Assembly: GCA_947646735.1 (NCBI GenBank)
Contig: CANTFK010000208.1
Coordinates: 208,574-272,573, forward strand
Source: Peronospora farinosa
Lineage: Eukaryota > Oomycota > Peronosporomycetes > Peronosporales > Peronosporaceae
Direction of reading: 5' to 3'
DNA: 64,000 nucleotides
Within the stretch, counting starts at the first letter, position 1. Each line of letters starts with the position of its first letter. This document shows, piece by piece, positions 13,026-28,170 of this stretch. A program made the translations under genes and the position numbers. The notes beneath the pieces are model-generated. The model was not told the DNA's origin and did no database searches. It saw nothing but the letters and a program-made list of their open reading frames with translations.

Positions 13026-13166
13026 TGTTTACAAAACTTCAATTAATCGCGTGTCAGACGTGATGAATTGCAAAATGAACTGCAGTCCACACGAACCAAC
13101 CATTTTGACTGACAACTCGCTAACTCTTCGCATTACAGTCGTCATTCTCAACCAGAAGTAGCAACA

Positions 13167-13674
13167 ATGGCAACTAAACGTGGTACGTTCATCTTTACTC
13201 TACTCTTTTTCTCTTTTCTCACCATGTACAAGTCTCTAATTGTCATCACGCTTGATTGCTGCAGGACGTGGTGGTGCCTCTGGCAACAAGTTTCGTATGA
13301 CTTTGGGTCTTCCAGTTGGTGCTGTGATGAATTGCGCTGATAATTCGGGTGCTAAGAACCTGTACATTATTGCGGTGTGCGGTATCAAGGGTCGTCTGAA
13401 TCGTCTACCTGCTGCTGGTGTCGGTGACATGGTACTGGCTACTGTGAAGAAGGGTAAGCCGGATCTTCGTAAGAAGGTCATGCCTGCTGTGGTCATTCGT
13501 CAACGCAAGGCCTGGCGCCGTAAAGACGGTGTGTTCCTTTACTTTGAGGATAATGCTGGTGTAATTGTCAATCCGAAGGGTGAGATGAAGGGTTCGGCTA
13601 TCACGGGTCCCGTGGGCAAGGAATGCGCTGACCTGTGGCCACGTATTGCCTCGAACGCTGGTTCCATTGTCTAA
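13167..13674 (+). CDS. RPL23: 60S ribosomal protein L23 (uL14)
   Basis: Large-subunit ribosomal protein at the subunit interface near the sarcin-ricin region. Exon 1 is only 16 nt (13167-13182, MATKR plus one base) and exon 2 runs 13265-13674 after an 82-bp intron with donor GTACGT and a CAG acceptor. The 141-residue product carries the family signatures [20 protein letters not shown] and [10 protein letters not shown] and aligns over its whole length with eukaryotic uL14. A tiny first exon holding only the start is common for ribosomal protein genes. It is divergent to the WBP4-like gene and convergent with the Myb gene. Confidence 0.97.
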
Positions 13675-14145
13675 GTTTCAAGAGAAAAGAGGAACTATAG
13701 TGTCATCATTGGTACAGCAACTTGCCAATGTGGTTGTTAGCTACTTAATGATGACTTTCCAGTGTCTTTTTTTTCTTTTATGACGGAGAGAACCGACACG
13801 AAATGACATGGAAAATTGTTGCTGCCATTTTGGATGTGGTCGATTGTTAAATTTTATCTTGCCAGCAGCTCTTGAGTGTAGTTTTTTCACAAGCTTTCTG
13901 TGAACCTTCTTCTTCTGGTTGGATATCTTCACATGCTCAAAATTTGGCAGCGACAATGTCGTGTTATGTCTGAGCTCGAGGTTAAACGCATCTTCCGTCA
14001 ATTGGTGGGGTGGGGGTATATCATTATTACAAACATAAACGTTAGCAGGTTCGTAAAGTGTGTCAGTGCAAGTACACGAGCCAACGGTACTAAACAAAAC
14101 ATCATTAACATTAGTTCTACACATACGGACATTGTAAATACCAGA
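13675..14145. other. Convergent 3-prime region RPL23 / Myb
   Basis: About 470 bp between two gene ends. It should hold both 3-prime UTRs. ORFs of 90-127 codons on either strand here have biased, motif-free translations and no supporting context, so I do not call them. Confidence 0.5.
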
Positions 14146-15988
14146 TTACATTTCCACGTCGAGCAGGGATGAAAATGTAGCACCACCAGGAATTCCCTCC
14201 GAGAAGTTGAACTCCACACTTGGTACCATACACGTCATGGAATCACTTAGTACTTCTTCCTTGGGCAGGAACAACGTCTCGTCGACATTAACTGTCGGTT
14301 CATCCTTGATCAGAAATAACGTGTCGTCTATCTGATCGATTGTCTCATCGATAGGCGACAAATTCGGCGTCATGTACGTAGGAGTGGATGCAAACGTCGA
14401 GCCTGCCGTATCAACAGTAGGAGATGACGACGTATTACACGTTCCCCACTCTGTCGCGTTCATCGAACGCTGATTTGCTTGGGCAACTACACCTGAAGGT
14501 GCGTTTGAAATCGAATCCGTTTTAGCCTGCAACTCGCCACCACATACATCATGCAGTGAGTCCAATATCAGCTCATCCAGACCAAAAGAAGGTTGCGCCG
14601 CCGACGTGGGGTCTGACAACAAATCACTGCTTGCAGAGCGACAAAAGTTATCGTCATTTGCGTGCCACGTTGCCAGCGAATGCTGAAAAGACTGGCTCAA
14701 TATCTTCTCATCACCGCATGGATCTGGACCACACTGTTGAGTCGAACTGTTGCCACTATATCCACCCATTCCCATTGGATCCAAGATGTTGTCGATCACA
14801 GCTTGTGCTTTTATCACATCTTCCTTAATCGTTTGGGCACACGAGTACATGTACAGGTCAAAATTATTCACATCTGATACGGATTCAGGAGAGAGAAGCC
14901 CATAGTCATCACCAGGAGCAACCATAGCACCAGCACAACCAACAACTGGACTCGCGAAAGAATCAGCAGGCAAGATCGTAGGCGAAGTATCAGAAGGAGT
15001 CACATGAGCTTCAATCGTAGCCGCCACATCGTCCGTAGCACAAGCCGGAGCTGCATCACGCGCAACATGATCACAAGCAGCAAGACCATCGCTTCGCAAC
15101 TTTTCCTGCTCCTTTTTCGTTGTCTTCGCCTTGCGGGGTTTCTTCTTCGACTTGCAACGCTTGGGGTTTGCTAAATGTCTTTGCGAAGATGCGTCACTGC
15201 CACCCGCGGACTTCCCTAACGTCCTTAGCGAAGAGTGCCAATGGTTCTTCACGCTGTTATCCGTTCTGCCTGGCAACGCAGCAGTAATCTTCGCCCAGCA
15301 ATTGCCAAGTTGCGCCTGCAAACGCAGGATAATCGCATCCTCCTCCTCGGTCCAAGGCGTTTTCTTGATAGCTGGATTCAACTGATTGTGCCATCTACCC
15401 CAACAATCAACCGTGTTAGCCAACACAATCAAACTATCCATCTCTACTTCTAGCTGCATTGATCGCTCACCTTTCGCGGCATTGTTTTCCATTTCGGTCT
15501 TTCAGGTATGAAGCAATTACAGACCATTTGCTTGCTCCATATTTTCCCACCAGGTGCAGCATTTTCATGTCCTCTTCTTCACTCCAAGGTCGCTTCACGA
15601 CAGTGTCAAGACCTTGTAGGGTGGCCCATCGCTTACTACACTCCTCTGACGACCGACGCTCAATGCGACCCGAGATTGCTTTCCAGTTTTTGCCCCCAAA
15701 CTGACAAACGCCATCACGAAGCAAGGAATCCTTCATACCATCATGTGAAAGATTAGACCAAGAAGTCGATTAAATGTAGAAGATTCATCAACTTTATACT
15801 TCGTCTGGAGTCCAATGAAGCACTTCATGACGGGATCGTACACCAGTTTCAGTTGTTGCTTTCGCCCTGCAAGAAAACAATCAGCTAACTGAATAACTGT
15901 GTATTAGTTTTAGCTCATGCATGCTAGACATCACTCACTTTCTCGAGCTTTTCTTCCGCTGGTACGGAGAGTAGCGCAATTCCATCAT
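14146..15988 (-). CDS. R1R2R3-type Myb transcription factor
   Basis: DNA-binding regulator with three Myb repeats. Exons 15988-15939, 15866-15800, 15730-15471 and 15394-14146 sum to 1,626 nt, an exact 542 codons, with phase-consistent GT-AG introns of 69-76 bp. Repeat 1 starts at HWTPDEDSLL and includes KNWKAISGRI. Repeat 2 starts at KRPWSEEEDM and ends ASYLKDRNGKQC. Repeat 3 is TPWTEEEDAIILRLQAQLG with the recognition helix GRTDNSVKNHWHSSLR. A basic stretch rich in Lys follows, then an acidic, Ser/Thr-rich C-terminus of about 280 residues that may activate transcription. The 15988 ATG is chosen because a TAA lies just upstream in frame; an extra 5-prime exon is possible. Target genes cannot be told from sequence. 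Confidence 0.85.
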
Positions 15989-16296
15989 GACCTTCCAGTT
16001 GGACCGTTAACAAGTGAGCGCAAATTGCTTTGTGAATCTCGAGAACCTTGCATGAATTTCAACTGCTTTTGCAAGGACATGACGAGCTGTAAATCTGAGA
16101 CCTTGCATTCTTCACATACATGCGCTAAGTGTCTTGTCCCTTGGAATCACAACAACGAAATCTGGGAAAAGTCAATGTCTTCAGCCACCATTTCTGTTTC
16201 AGACATTCCTAATGTTGCAAAACAGCGAAAGCTATTGCAACGATGGATAAAATTAATACATAGACACGTATTAATTTTGATGGTTTCTCGCCTACT
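15989..16296. other. Gap between RAD7-like and Myb genes, both minus strand
   Basis: About 310 bp that should hold the Myb 5-prime UTR and promoter. On the minus strand a 53-codon stretch with text CEECKVSDLQLVMSLQKQL is open, but I could not join it to the Myb gene with a good donor site. It could be an upstream exon or 5-prime UTR. Confidence 0.4.
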
Positions 16297-18066
16297 TTAG
16301 TATCGGATCGAGAGTCCTGTGAGTAAAGGATGACCAGTGACAATTAACTCGTCTTGAGAATGACGTGTCAGAAAGCGGGCCGTGACCTTCAAGTATACGT
16401 CGCAAAAATAGAGCATCTTGTCAGACATGAAGCATAATATTTATAAAAAAGAAATGCTTTTGACGAAAAAAACCTGAGTGCAACCCCAAAGCACCAGCGA
16501 GCGGAGGTTTTGAGTCCCATCTGCCAAAACACCGAGCGCATCATCGGTAATGTTCCTGCAGAATGAAATATCGAGCGTCGTCAAACTCATTGCACAGTGC
16601 TCCAGCAAAGCCATCATAGATGCGTCCGTAGCTTGCTATATGCCAAAATTTACGTGAGCAAACATCAAACATAGTCCTGCCCTCTACTATCAGTAGCTTA
16701 CCGACACACTGGACATTTCAAGCACTTCAAGATACGAGTTGGCGCCATAAGCAAGGTGCTGGAATGCGACATCTGTCAGCCTCAAGCAGCACCGCATTGA
16801 AACTTGGCGAAGAGCGTGACTGTGTTCTCGAACGGGTTCAAGGCACGCATCCGTGATCTGATGCAAATCTGACACATCAAGTACCTTCAACCCGCGACAA
16901 GACTCTAGCATCCCTCTTACAGCAATGTTGGTCAGTTGCGAACATCGTGCGATAGAGAATTCTTCCAGATCCGGTAAATTTTGTGCCAACGAGATGATAA
17001 ACCCATCAGACAGTCGTTCCATTTGATTCAGCTTCAATTTTCTAAGCTTTTTCATGCTCTTAAGTGACTCTAAACTTGCATCATCAATCTGTGGACACTC
17101 GGATAAAGTCAACGAATGCAAATTCTGTAGCTCACAAAAAGAATCAATCGACTTTTTCGTAATTCGTTGATTACATGAGATCTCGAACGACTCAAGCGAT
17201 GGAGCACAGCGTCGCACGAGAATTTTGCATCCAGTATCTGAAAGTCGATAACATCCCTGCATTTGCAGCTGTTCCACTGTCCTCAATGCGTCACCAAGTT
17301 CGTCAATAACATTGTCCGAGACACAGCGTCCACAAAGTCCCAGTCTTAATACTGTTAGAACCAGTCCATGAGCTGCACACTCTGTCAACGCTTTTAACAT
17401 CGTATCCTCGTCAATAGTTGAGCAATCGGGAATGTCAATCTCCGTCACACCAGGGAAAATAAACAGTGGCAACACCTCCGGCTGAAGTCTCCGAAGCTTT
17501 ACAACTGCTCGAGCCACTTGATGTCGTGCAGCAGCATCAATGTACTTGAGAGTTGGCAACTGTTCGACATGTTCGGCTAAACTCTGTAGTGCTAAATACT
17601 TTAGTTTTTGTACCACGTCGTCTGCAGTCAAGACGGACGAGCGTGCAGGACGTTGAGGGGTCCATACAACATTTAGTGTCTCATTATCGGGTTGTTCTAC
17701 CTCTTGTTGTTGCTTACGTGCTGCCTGCGCTGCTTCTCGATTGTCATGGAGCTGCTGTGCCGTTGCGAAATAGCCAGGCCACGATTCATTCTCCTCCTCT
17801 ACGTCTTGTGTGACGCTGGGGACGACGTGTTCTCCCGTGGCAAAGTAGAGCGCGCGTTCTCTCGAGACGACCGCTCTACCAGGACCACTAACAGCGTCTT
17901 GAACAGAGACAGACGTGTCTTCGGGAGGAGAGGTGCTGTGATGGCGACGAGACGAGCGCGGAAGCGCGGCACTAGAATGAGACTTGCGTTTCATAGTGCG
18001 GAATCGAGAATGACGGTTGAAGTGTGCGCTGATTGGACTATTTCCCGCCACCCCAACGACACTCAA
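16297..18066 (-). CDS. RAD7: RAD7-like leucine-rich-repeat protein
   Basis: Rad7-type LRR proteins act with Rad16 in global-genome nucleotide excision repair and as part of a ubiquitin ligase in yeast. Exons 18066-16702, 16635-16474 and 16416-16297 are all phase 0 and give 548 residues. An N-terminal basic, Ser-rich segment is followed by the family text WPGYFATAQQLHDNRE (about residue 95). About a dozen cysteine-containing LRRs follow from residue 200, with VPDC-like IPDCSTID and LCGRC signatures. The last exons give DISFCRNITDDALG, LWGCTQ and the terminal VTGHPLLTGLSIRY, which resembles the conserved C-terminus of plant RAD7-like proteins. An AMN1 or F-box-LRR protein is the alternative, but I see no F-box. 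Confidence 0.7.
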
Positions 18067-18437
18067 TATGTAATGGCGCCAGATCTCTCAACAAATTATA
18101 CAGTAGACTTTTGTACCGTTTGTAATCGAACTCTGTTACGTCTTATTATTGACCACGTTCCGGTGGATGTCAACATGTTAGACGGCCAGCTCAAAGCGCC
18201 TATGCTTTATCTTGCTAGTTAAACATACAACGTTGTGCAAAAAAAGTATGTAATACACTTGAAACAATACAAAGCAATCGTCAAACTTGCGACTTTGTTT
18301 TCAGTAGATCGTAAGCATACGCGGGGCACAACTTCCTGCAGACAGCTACTTATTGCAGCAACGAATAGTGAGCATTTACTGTCCAACGAACCAAATGGCT
18401 TGCTTCATCACGTCAAGACTATCCAAGGCACGGTTTC
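18067..18437. other. Gap between GAPDH copy 1 end and RAD7-like start
   Basis: 370 bp holding the 3-prime UTR of the minus-strand GAPDH gene and the promoter of the RAD7-like gene. No additional coding sequence is convincing. Confidence 0.5.
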
Positions 18438-21719
<3,282 letters not shown>

Positions 21720-22531
21720 AGATTGAGCGTCGATTGTTTTTCCCGAAATGATGTGGTAGTTGTACTCGTTGATAGTAGGATCTTGTCACGGAAGATATGC
21801 CAGCGTGGGTGGATTAATTTGGAAAGACTGCTATCATTACTAATTCTTGGTAGCCTCCAATGAAGATCAATAAGTATTACATTTCAGAAATGTTAATGTA
21901 GACTTATGACATGGGCAGCCGAACGTCAAGCTGCATGCAATTACAAAGGAAGACCATAATCATATTTGAGAATGTCTACCAATAAAATTATCTACATATG
22001 TTCCGGATGATCCGTTCAAGAAAATGGACGAGCGAATTGGCCAACGTTTGCACCTCGTCAATAAGACGCGTCTGTTTTAAGTGCTAGTACCTCATTAACA
22101 CCTTTTAATTTGACGTTTATCGGTGAAAGTACATTGATAAGTCACATTTAGGTGTTCAAAACCCTTCTTTAGTGGATTGGAATACCTCGTAGCGGCAGCA
22201 GCACTAATACAAACAGGATCTCAATTTTGTCGACTTGTGTAACTTTTATGATGATGTAAGGTTGTTTTAATCCAGTAACGAACAAATATTAGTCACAATG
22301 TGGTCTCAATTTACAGTCACTGCTAATAAAAAGGCATAATCTTTTAGTAAAAGGTCATGACATAACGACAAAAATTAGGTCATTTTCCTTCATGTATCCG
22401 ATTTCAGCTGATAAAAATAAATATAAAATCATATATTCAATAATACAAAATAACTATTGTAACAAATACAGAGAAAGTCAGAACATTTTTTAATCTTCTT
22501 CTACGTTGCGATCATTCCTGAAAATTCAATC
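21720..22531. other. AT-rich intergenic region
   Basis: About 810 bp, strongly AT-rich toward its right end. It holds the GAPDH copy 2 3-prime UTR and the STK36 promoter. I see no ORF, tRNA or repeat family. Confidence 0.5.
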
Positions 22532-25500
22532 ATGGAAAATTACCACATTTTGGAACGTATTGGAGAAGGTTCGTTTGGAAAAGTATATCGAGGACGTCGC
22601 AAGTACTCGGGGCATATCGTTGCGCTTAAATTCGTAACAAAACAGGGCAAAAGTGTTCGAGATTTGAAAAATTTACGTCAAGAAGTAGGTTTTAAATTAA
22701 AAAAATATCAATATATATATAATAAATTTAATTCTAACTTTTTCATGTAACTATAAAATATAATTTTAGATTACTATTCTTCGACAATTGAATCATTGCA
22801 ATATTATTGCAATGATGGACTCGTTTGAAACGGACAAAGAATTTTGTATCGTGACGGAATACGCTCAAGGAGAATTATTCCAAGTGTTAGAAGATGAACA
22901 GAGTTTACCGGAACAAGAAATTCGAAAAATTGCAATTCAATTGATTCAAGCATTGCACGTATTGCATTCGAATCGTATCATTCATCGAGATATGAAACCT
23001 CAAAATATCCTCATTGGCTCGAGACAGCAGATCAAGTTGTGTGACTTTGGTTTTGCTCGTGCTATTGGACATGATACGAGTTTATTAAAGTCTATCAAGG
23101 GCACACCATTATATATGGCTCCGGAATTAGTCCAAGAGAAGACATACAATTACACGGTGGATTTGTGGTCGCTAGGTGTCATTTTGTACGAACTTGCAGT
23201 GGGAAAACCTCCATTCTACACCGATAGGATTGTATCGCTGATCCAGATGATCGTACGCGACGATGTCAAGTATCCGTCGACAATGTCAGCAGATTTCCAG
23301 AGCTTTTTAAAAGGACTTTTGAACAAGGACCCTGCTTACCGACTAAAGTGGCCAGAGATTTTTGAGCATCCGTTCGTCCAAGAAACACCGGAGCAATTGA
23401 AGACACGACTTCAACTTGAGCGCCAAGTACGCACTTTGCCACGCTTCTTCAAGGAGAATGAGGTGCATGATCGGTTGGGAAAAGAGGCGGACGGAGGAAA
23501 AGTCAAGCCAAGCATCGAACGTCTGCGATCATGTGATGAATGGAAAATATGCGACCCAAAAACGGGGAGACAGTTGTGTAAACCCGAGCTGCCTGATCAA
23601 GATTATACCAAGATGAGTGGTCACGTTTTATCGGCCAACAGAAATAACGGTCCTTCTCTAAGTTTTAAGACTGTAAAGTCGACAAACGTAATAGCTCTCG
23701 AGAGCTTTCTGGGTGTGTGGGACCGGATCCGTGGTGAAATGGATGTGAAGCCCGTGGATGCAGGCCTCATGACGACACCATTGTTCACCAATGCTGTCAG
23801 TCTGCTACCTTCGATCCCTATTCAGGAGCTTTCCAGCGATACTATGGCGAAGATCGGATCACTATTATATCTTTTGTACCGCTCTTTGGTGCTTGTGCTA
23901 AAGAATATTGACGGCATGGTCGGTTTTGGTAGTCTGCTTCAAACTATCGACAGCCTGCATCATTTTCTGAATCACCTGGTAGAGTCCAGTGAAGCGATAC
24001 ATGCCGATAAGGAGCAAGCGAGTGAAGTGATCTACAAGAGTGTGCGCTGCTGCATGATATGCACAACTATCGCCAACGCAGCCGACAATATTCTGGAGGA
24101 GCACCGAGACTATCGTGAATTTTGCAACGGTGATATTGCAGTCATCTTACTGATGTTAAGCAAGAAGAATGATGTCGTCGCCACTTCTCACTCAAAAGCA
24201 CTCAAGTGGCTAGGATCGATGATTGATCGATCACAAAATCTGACGGTACTGCTGGAGGTTGTCTACGCGTCAGGAGCAATTCAAACCCTGTGTGAGATCC
24301 TGCATGCATCAGGAACTTCACGTTCTCCTGGGGGTAGAATCTCGAAAGACAGTCGGGTTCTTGGTCTGTTTGCGATTTTTGCACTCGCAGCTTTCGTTCA
24401 ACCCGACGCAAAATGTTGGAGCCCCTTGCAGCCTTTTCCTGTAATGAGTTTGATTAGCGATGATGCTGTGCCACTGACGAGCTCTAGTTTGCGAGATGTA
24501 AAACATCTCTGCAAACTTCGCGTTAAAATTCACTCAGAAGTTGGCTCCCAGGTTCTCAACAGTGGCGCGGCAAGCGAGCTAATTTCTTTGCTTGGAGATG
24601 AAATCACCGAGCGTGTGCAACAGAAGCGGAGTTTTGGCGGCGATATGGACAGAGAAGACGCTGATCAGTCCACTATCTGTTGCATCCTGAAGATCCTCGT
24701 GCACGCATGTCGAGCCTCTTCCCCTCTATCCGAAAAGCTGACGGTAACGAATGTAGTTTTCCAGAAACACTGCGACACAGATATTGTAACAATTTTGCTA
24801 TGGGGAATGACTTCAGTAGGCCTGCACCAGATCGAGCAATACTTTGTGACGGAGCTATTGTCAGCCGTCTTGCGGCGTGGAATTCTTTCAAAACCACAGA
24901 TTTGGCGCTGTGCTCGAATCTTGTTTCCACTGTTTCTAAACGCGAGTGATACTGCATTGTTGAGCGCGTTAAGCACTTTTTTCGCTGAGGTGATTGAAAC
25001 GGGCAATATTGACAAGTCCGCACTTGGCAGTGATGGAATTCCTGGCGAATTGGAATCCCAGTACATGGAGCTATGGAATCTCGTCGTTCATGGTGCTCTT
25101 ACACAGCGCTGCTCCGATGCGATATTTCGTTTACTCAGCACTAGCGCAACAGATGAAGTTGAAAGAAAAGGTAAGGCCCAGATGCTCACCAGCTACAATT
25201 TGCGAGCACAGGGGTTGCTAGACTCAGGCATTGTTTTTCTGCTACGAGTTGCGTCGAGAGCTTCATCGCAAGCGCTTCCCAAACGCCACAATGAACAAGA
25301 AGAAGGCGCTACGAGGTCCGTGGAGATAAACATGTTCTTGAATATTTTTAAGCACGATCATGTTTGGGACATTTTCGATGGTATGATGGCAAGTGGCGGA
25401 GGAGATCTATTATCACCTTGGGGGTTGTTTTGTTTTCTTAAACTATTGCGAATTGTGCAAGAGATACAAAGCAACGCAGCGCAGACTGAGTTCGCAGTCA

Positions 25501-26636
25501 ATGACCATCTCTTACTGCATTTGGTGAAACTGCTTGAGCTCAAGCATATTGAACATCTTCTCTACTGGCCAGAGGTAGTCGGAGGTGGAAGTAATGCTGT
25601 GAAAGCACTTGTGCACGCTACAGTAAAAGTTCTTGGCATTCCGTTTGTCCACAACGTGTCGGAAGAGCTGCTCGTTCATATTCAAGAAATTTTGTACGAC
25701 ACGAAATGCGTACCGAAACTTCTTAATGTCCTTCGCTTTGTCTTTTCGACCAAACAGCTTCAGTTGGAGGCGTCCGTGCTGGAATTACCGATAAGTTTTC
25801 TGTCGCGTTTGATGATGAGCTCCACACACTTTGGCTCGCAGTTTGTGGAAGCTGATGGCATGCTGGTCATTGTAGAGTGTGGAATGTTGCGCAGTAGCTG
25901 CTCACCTTCACTTATCATCGACTTGTTGTTGATTGTGAGTCAAGTAGCCAGTAGTTCCGAGATCCACTGCAAGTGTATTCTGACGGCAAATCTTCTCCCA
26001 CAAATCTACGAGCTACTACAGCACCCGGAGGCAATGGTCAGGGCAAAAACATTGAAGTGCATTGGGAACTTATGCCGTCACTCAGCACTCTTCTACCATC
26101 ACTTTCTCACACCACTTGATGAAAATTCAGCGAAGAATACTGTTCTGAATGGGATGATACGTGGCTTGTCGGACCCCGATAATTACGTTCGTCGATTCGC
26201 ATGTTCAGCCATTGGCAATGCAGCTTTTCATAATGGTGACTTATATGATGCACTTCGTCCTGCCATTCCTGTTTTGGTTCAAAATCTCTACGATGATGAT
26301 GATAAGACACGATCAAATGCTGGAAGAGCTTTGGGCAATTTCGTTCGTAACTCTGATGAGCTTTGCAAAGACCTTTGCAGTAGTCGAACACCTTGGGAGC
26401 TTTTTAGACTGGCAATGATGGAAACCAGCATAGCTACACGTCGGATTGTGCTCTTTTCTTTGGGTAACTTTTGCGCTTATTCCGAGTGCTTTAACATGCT
26501 CGTTAGAGCAGAAGTGAACTTTGTTAAAGAGCTGGAATACTTGTATGACGATCTAGTAGCCGATGAGGTATCGAGACAAAACATCCATCGCATTTTCTCA
26601 AAGATTGAGGCACTCGATACCGAAGAAATGAACTAA
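22532..26636 (+). CDS. STK36: Fused / STK36-type serine-threonine kinase
   Basis: Kinase of the Fused family, needed for central-pair assembly of motile cilia in animals. Exon 1 (22532-22684, 51 codons) and exon 2 (22770-26636) are joined in phase 0 across an 85-bp AT-rich intron, giving 1,339 residues. The N-terminal 260 residues are a complete kinase domain: glycine loop [17 protein letters not shown], catalytic [15 protein letters not shown] and activation segment [13 protein letters not shown]. The wording is very close to animal STK36 ([26 protein letters not shown]). The remaining about 1,080 residues are alpha-helical with armadillo-like repeats, clearest near the C-terminus ([18 protein letters not shown] and [13 protein letters not shown]). 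The gene implies flagellar biology in the organism or its recent ancestors. Confidence 0.92.
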
Positions 26637-26868
26637 ATGATCGGCATATGTAAACCACAAGTGGAAAATGGTGAATGTTTCTTGATGGTGTGGTCTTATG
26701 ACATGCACTACCTCGTGCATAAAGAGAGAGATAGGATAAAACGTACCGGAACTTGCATCTACCATTCGTCTGGAAGAGTTGCTTGGTCAAGGTCAAATGT
26801 CTGCCTTGTAAAGAACCATAATGAGATTACCGAGGTTAGACACGGACGCCAGTGAGGACCACTTCAGG

Positions 26869-28170
26869 TTATGTCGTCGTACTCTGTGCTCGATACCCGT
26901 ACAGCACATCACTTGAGGGCTTCAATTCTCCCTCCTTGCAGATCTCGTAGCACATTTTACAAACTCGAGTGTTGGCCGACCCCTTCTCGGTCTTGTTCTT
27001 CTCGCCACGGCGACGTGCCGGGAACGGCAGTATCTTGGCTCGCACGTGACTCGATGAGCAAGCTGAGCATAGCACGCGACCGCACATGCGGCAATGGTGT
27101 CTGCGCGATCCCAAGCAGCCAAACTTCTTGTTGCATTCCATGCACTTGGACCGTTCGCTGTCAGGGACCCACACCGGTGAGTGCATCACCTTGACCATGA
27201 GCTTTGTAAGTTGTTGCTTGTCCACTTTGTCAAAGACCGTCTTTCCCGACTCGTCTTTCAAGTCAAGTCTTGCTCCATGACGTACGAGTCTTGTCGCAAT
27301 CTCGATCAAGCCTTTGTCCAATGCGACATGCAAGATCGTCGACTTGTCCACTGGTGCATTGACATTGGTGCGATATTGCAGCAAAATCTCCGTCATTGTC
27401 GGGTCGTCTCTCGTGGCTGTCAAGATGTGAACCCCCAGTGGCGTCTGATTGCGCATGTTGGGAAAATTCACATCAGCACCACATTCCAGCAGCAACTTGG
27501 TCATCTGACGAGATTTTGCTGCAGCCAAGTGCAATGCCGTGTTCCGTCGATTGTCTGCCACATTAACGATTGATCCTCGTAAATGTGGCATCAGCAACGC
27601 TTGTACGACATTCAAATGGCCACCTCTAATAGCAAAGTGCAGTGCCGTCTGGCCGTATACGGGATCACGTCGGAGGACATCGGTACCGGGTTGAATGACG
27701 AGAGCATTCACTAGGACGATATTTCCTGCTCTTGCTGCTTGTAGCAATGGCGGAAGACCGTCCGATATAAGACCTGCTGATGTCGGTCGTACGTTGTCTT
27801 TGTAAGCGTGCCCATAACTCTCGTCCATACGCATGAGTGCATTACCCATTTCTGTTGCACGACCTGCAAGATTGTGCTCTCCGTAGCCATTTGGAGGCAT
27901 CAAACTGTCTCGGAAACTGTTGCTTGCACGCATATTGGTGAGATCAAAGCTGCTAGTTGGTTGGACGTGTTGACTGGCAAACGAAGGTAGAAATTCCACG
28001 TCTTCTTCGTCTCCTACGGAATAGGCTTTAAAGCTGGTCTCACTGTTGTTACTGTAGCTATGACTACTGCTATGAACGGGTACTGTAGCTACTACATACT
28101 TGGAGTATTGTGACTTGTCGTAGGAAAAAGTAGCAATGGGTTCATCAATATCAACTTCTAGAGCTGGCAT
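26869..28170 (-). CDS. Ankyrin-repeat FYVE zinc-finger protein
   Basis: A 433-residue single-exon protein. Residues 1-135 are low-complexity and Ser-rich. Ankyrin repeats occupy about 140-320, including GQTALHFAIRGGHLNVVQAL and NTALHLAAAKSRQMTKLLLE. A FYVE-type finger occupies about 340-415: it starts CMECNKKFGCLGSRRHHCRMC with the phosphoinositide-binding RRHHCR core and ends RVCKMCYEIC. FYVE domains bind phosphatidylinositol-3-phosphate on endosomes, so a membrane-trafficking adaptor role is likely. Ankyrin-FYVE and other FYVE fusions are plentiful in oomycetes. It converges with STK36, leaving 230 bp between stops. Confidence 0.88.
   Translation of the reverse strand: MPALEVDIDEPIATFSYDKSQYSKYVVATVPVHSSSHSYSNNSETSFKAYSVGDEEDVEFLPSFASQHVQPTSSFDLTNMRASNSFRDSLMPPNGYGEHNLAGRATEMGNALMRMDESYGHAYKDNVRPTSAGLISDGLPPLLQAARAGNIVLVNALVIQPGTDVLRRDPVYGQTALHFAIRGGHLNVVQALLMPHLRGSIVNVADNRRNTALHLAAAKSRQMTKLLLECGADVNFPNMRNQTPLGVHILTATRDDPTMTEILLQYRTNVNAPVDKSTILHVALDKGLIEIATRLVRHGARLDLKDESGKTVFDKVDKQQLTKLMVKVMHSPVWVPDSERSKCMECNKKFGCLGSRRHHCRMCGRVLCSACSSSHVRAKILPFPARRRGEKNKTEKGSANTRVCKMCYEICKEGELKPSSDVLYGYRAQSTTT

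Noticed and set aside
13741..14124. 127-codon ORF between RPL23 and Myb
   Set aside because: Convergent 3-prime region, biased composition and no motif.
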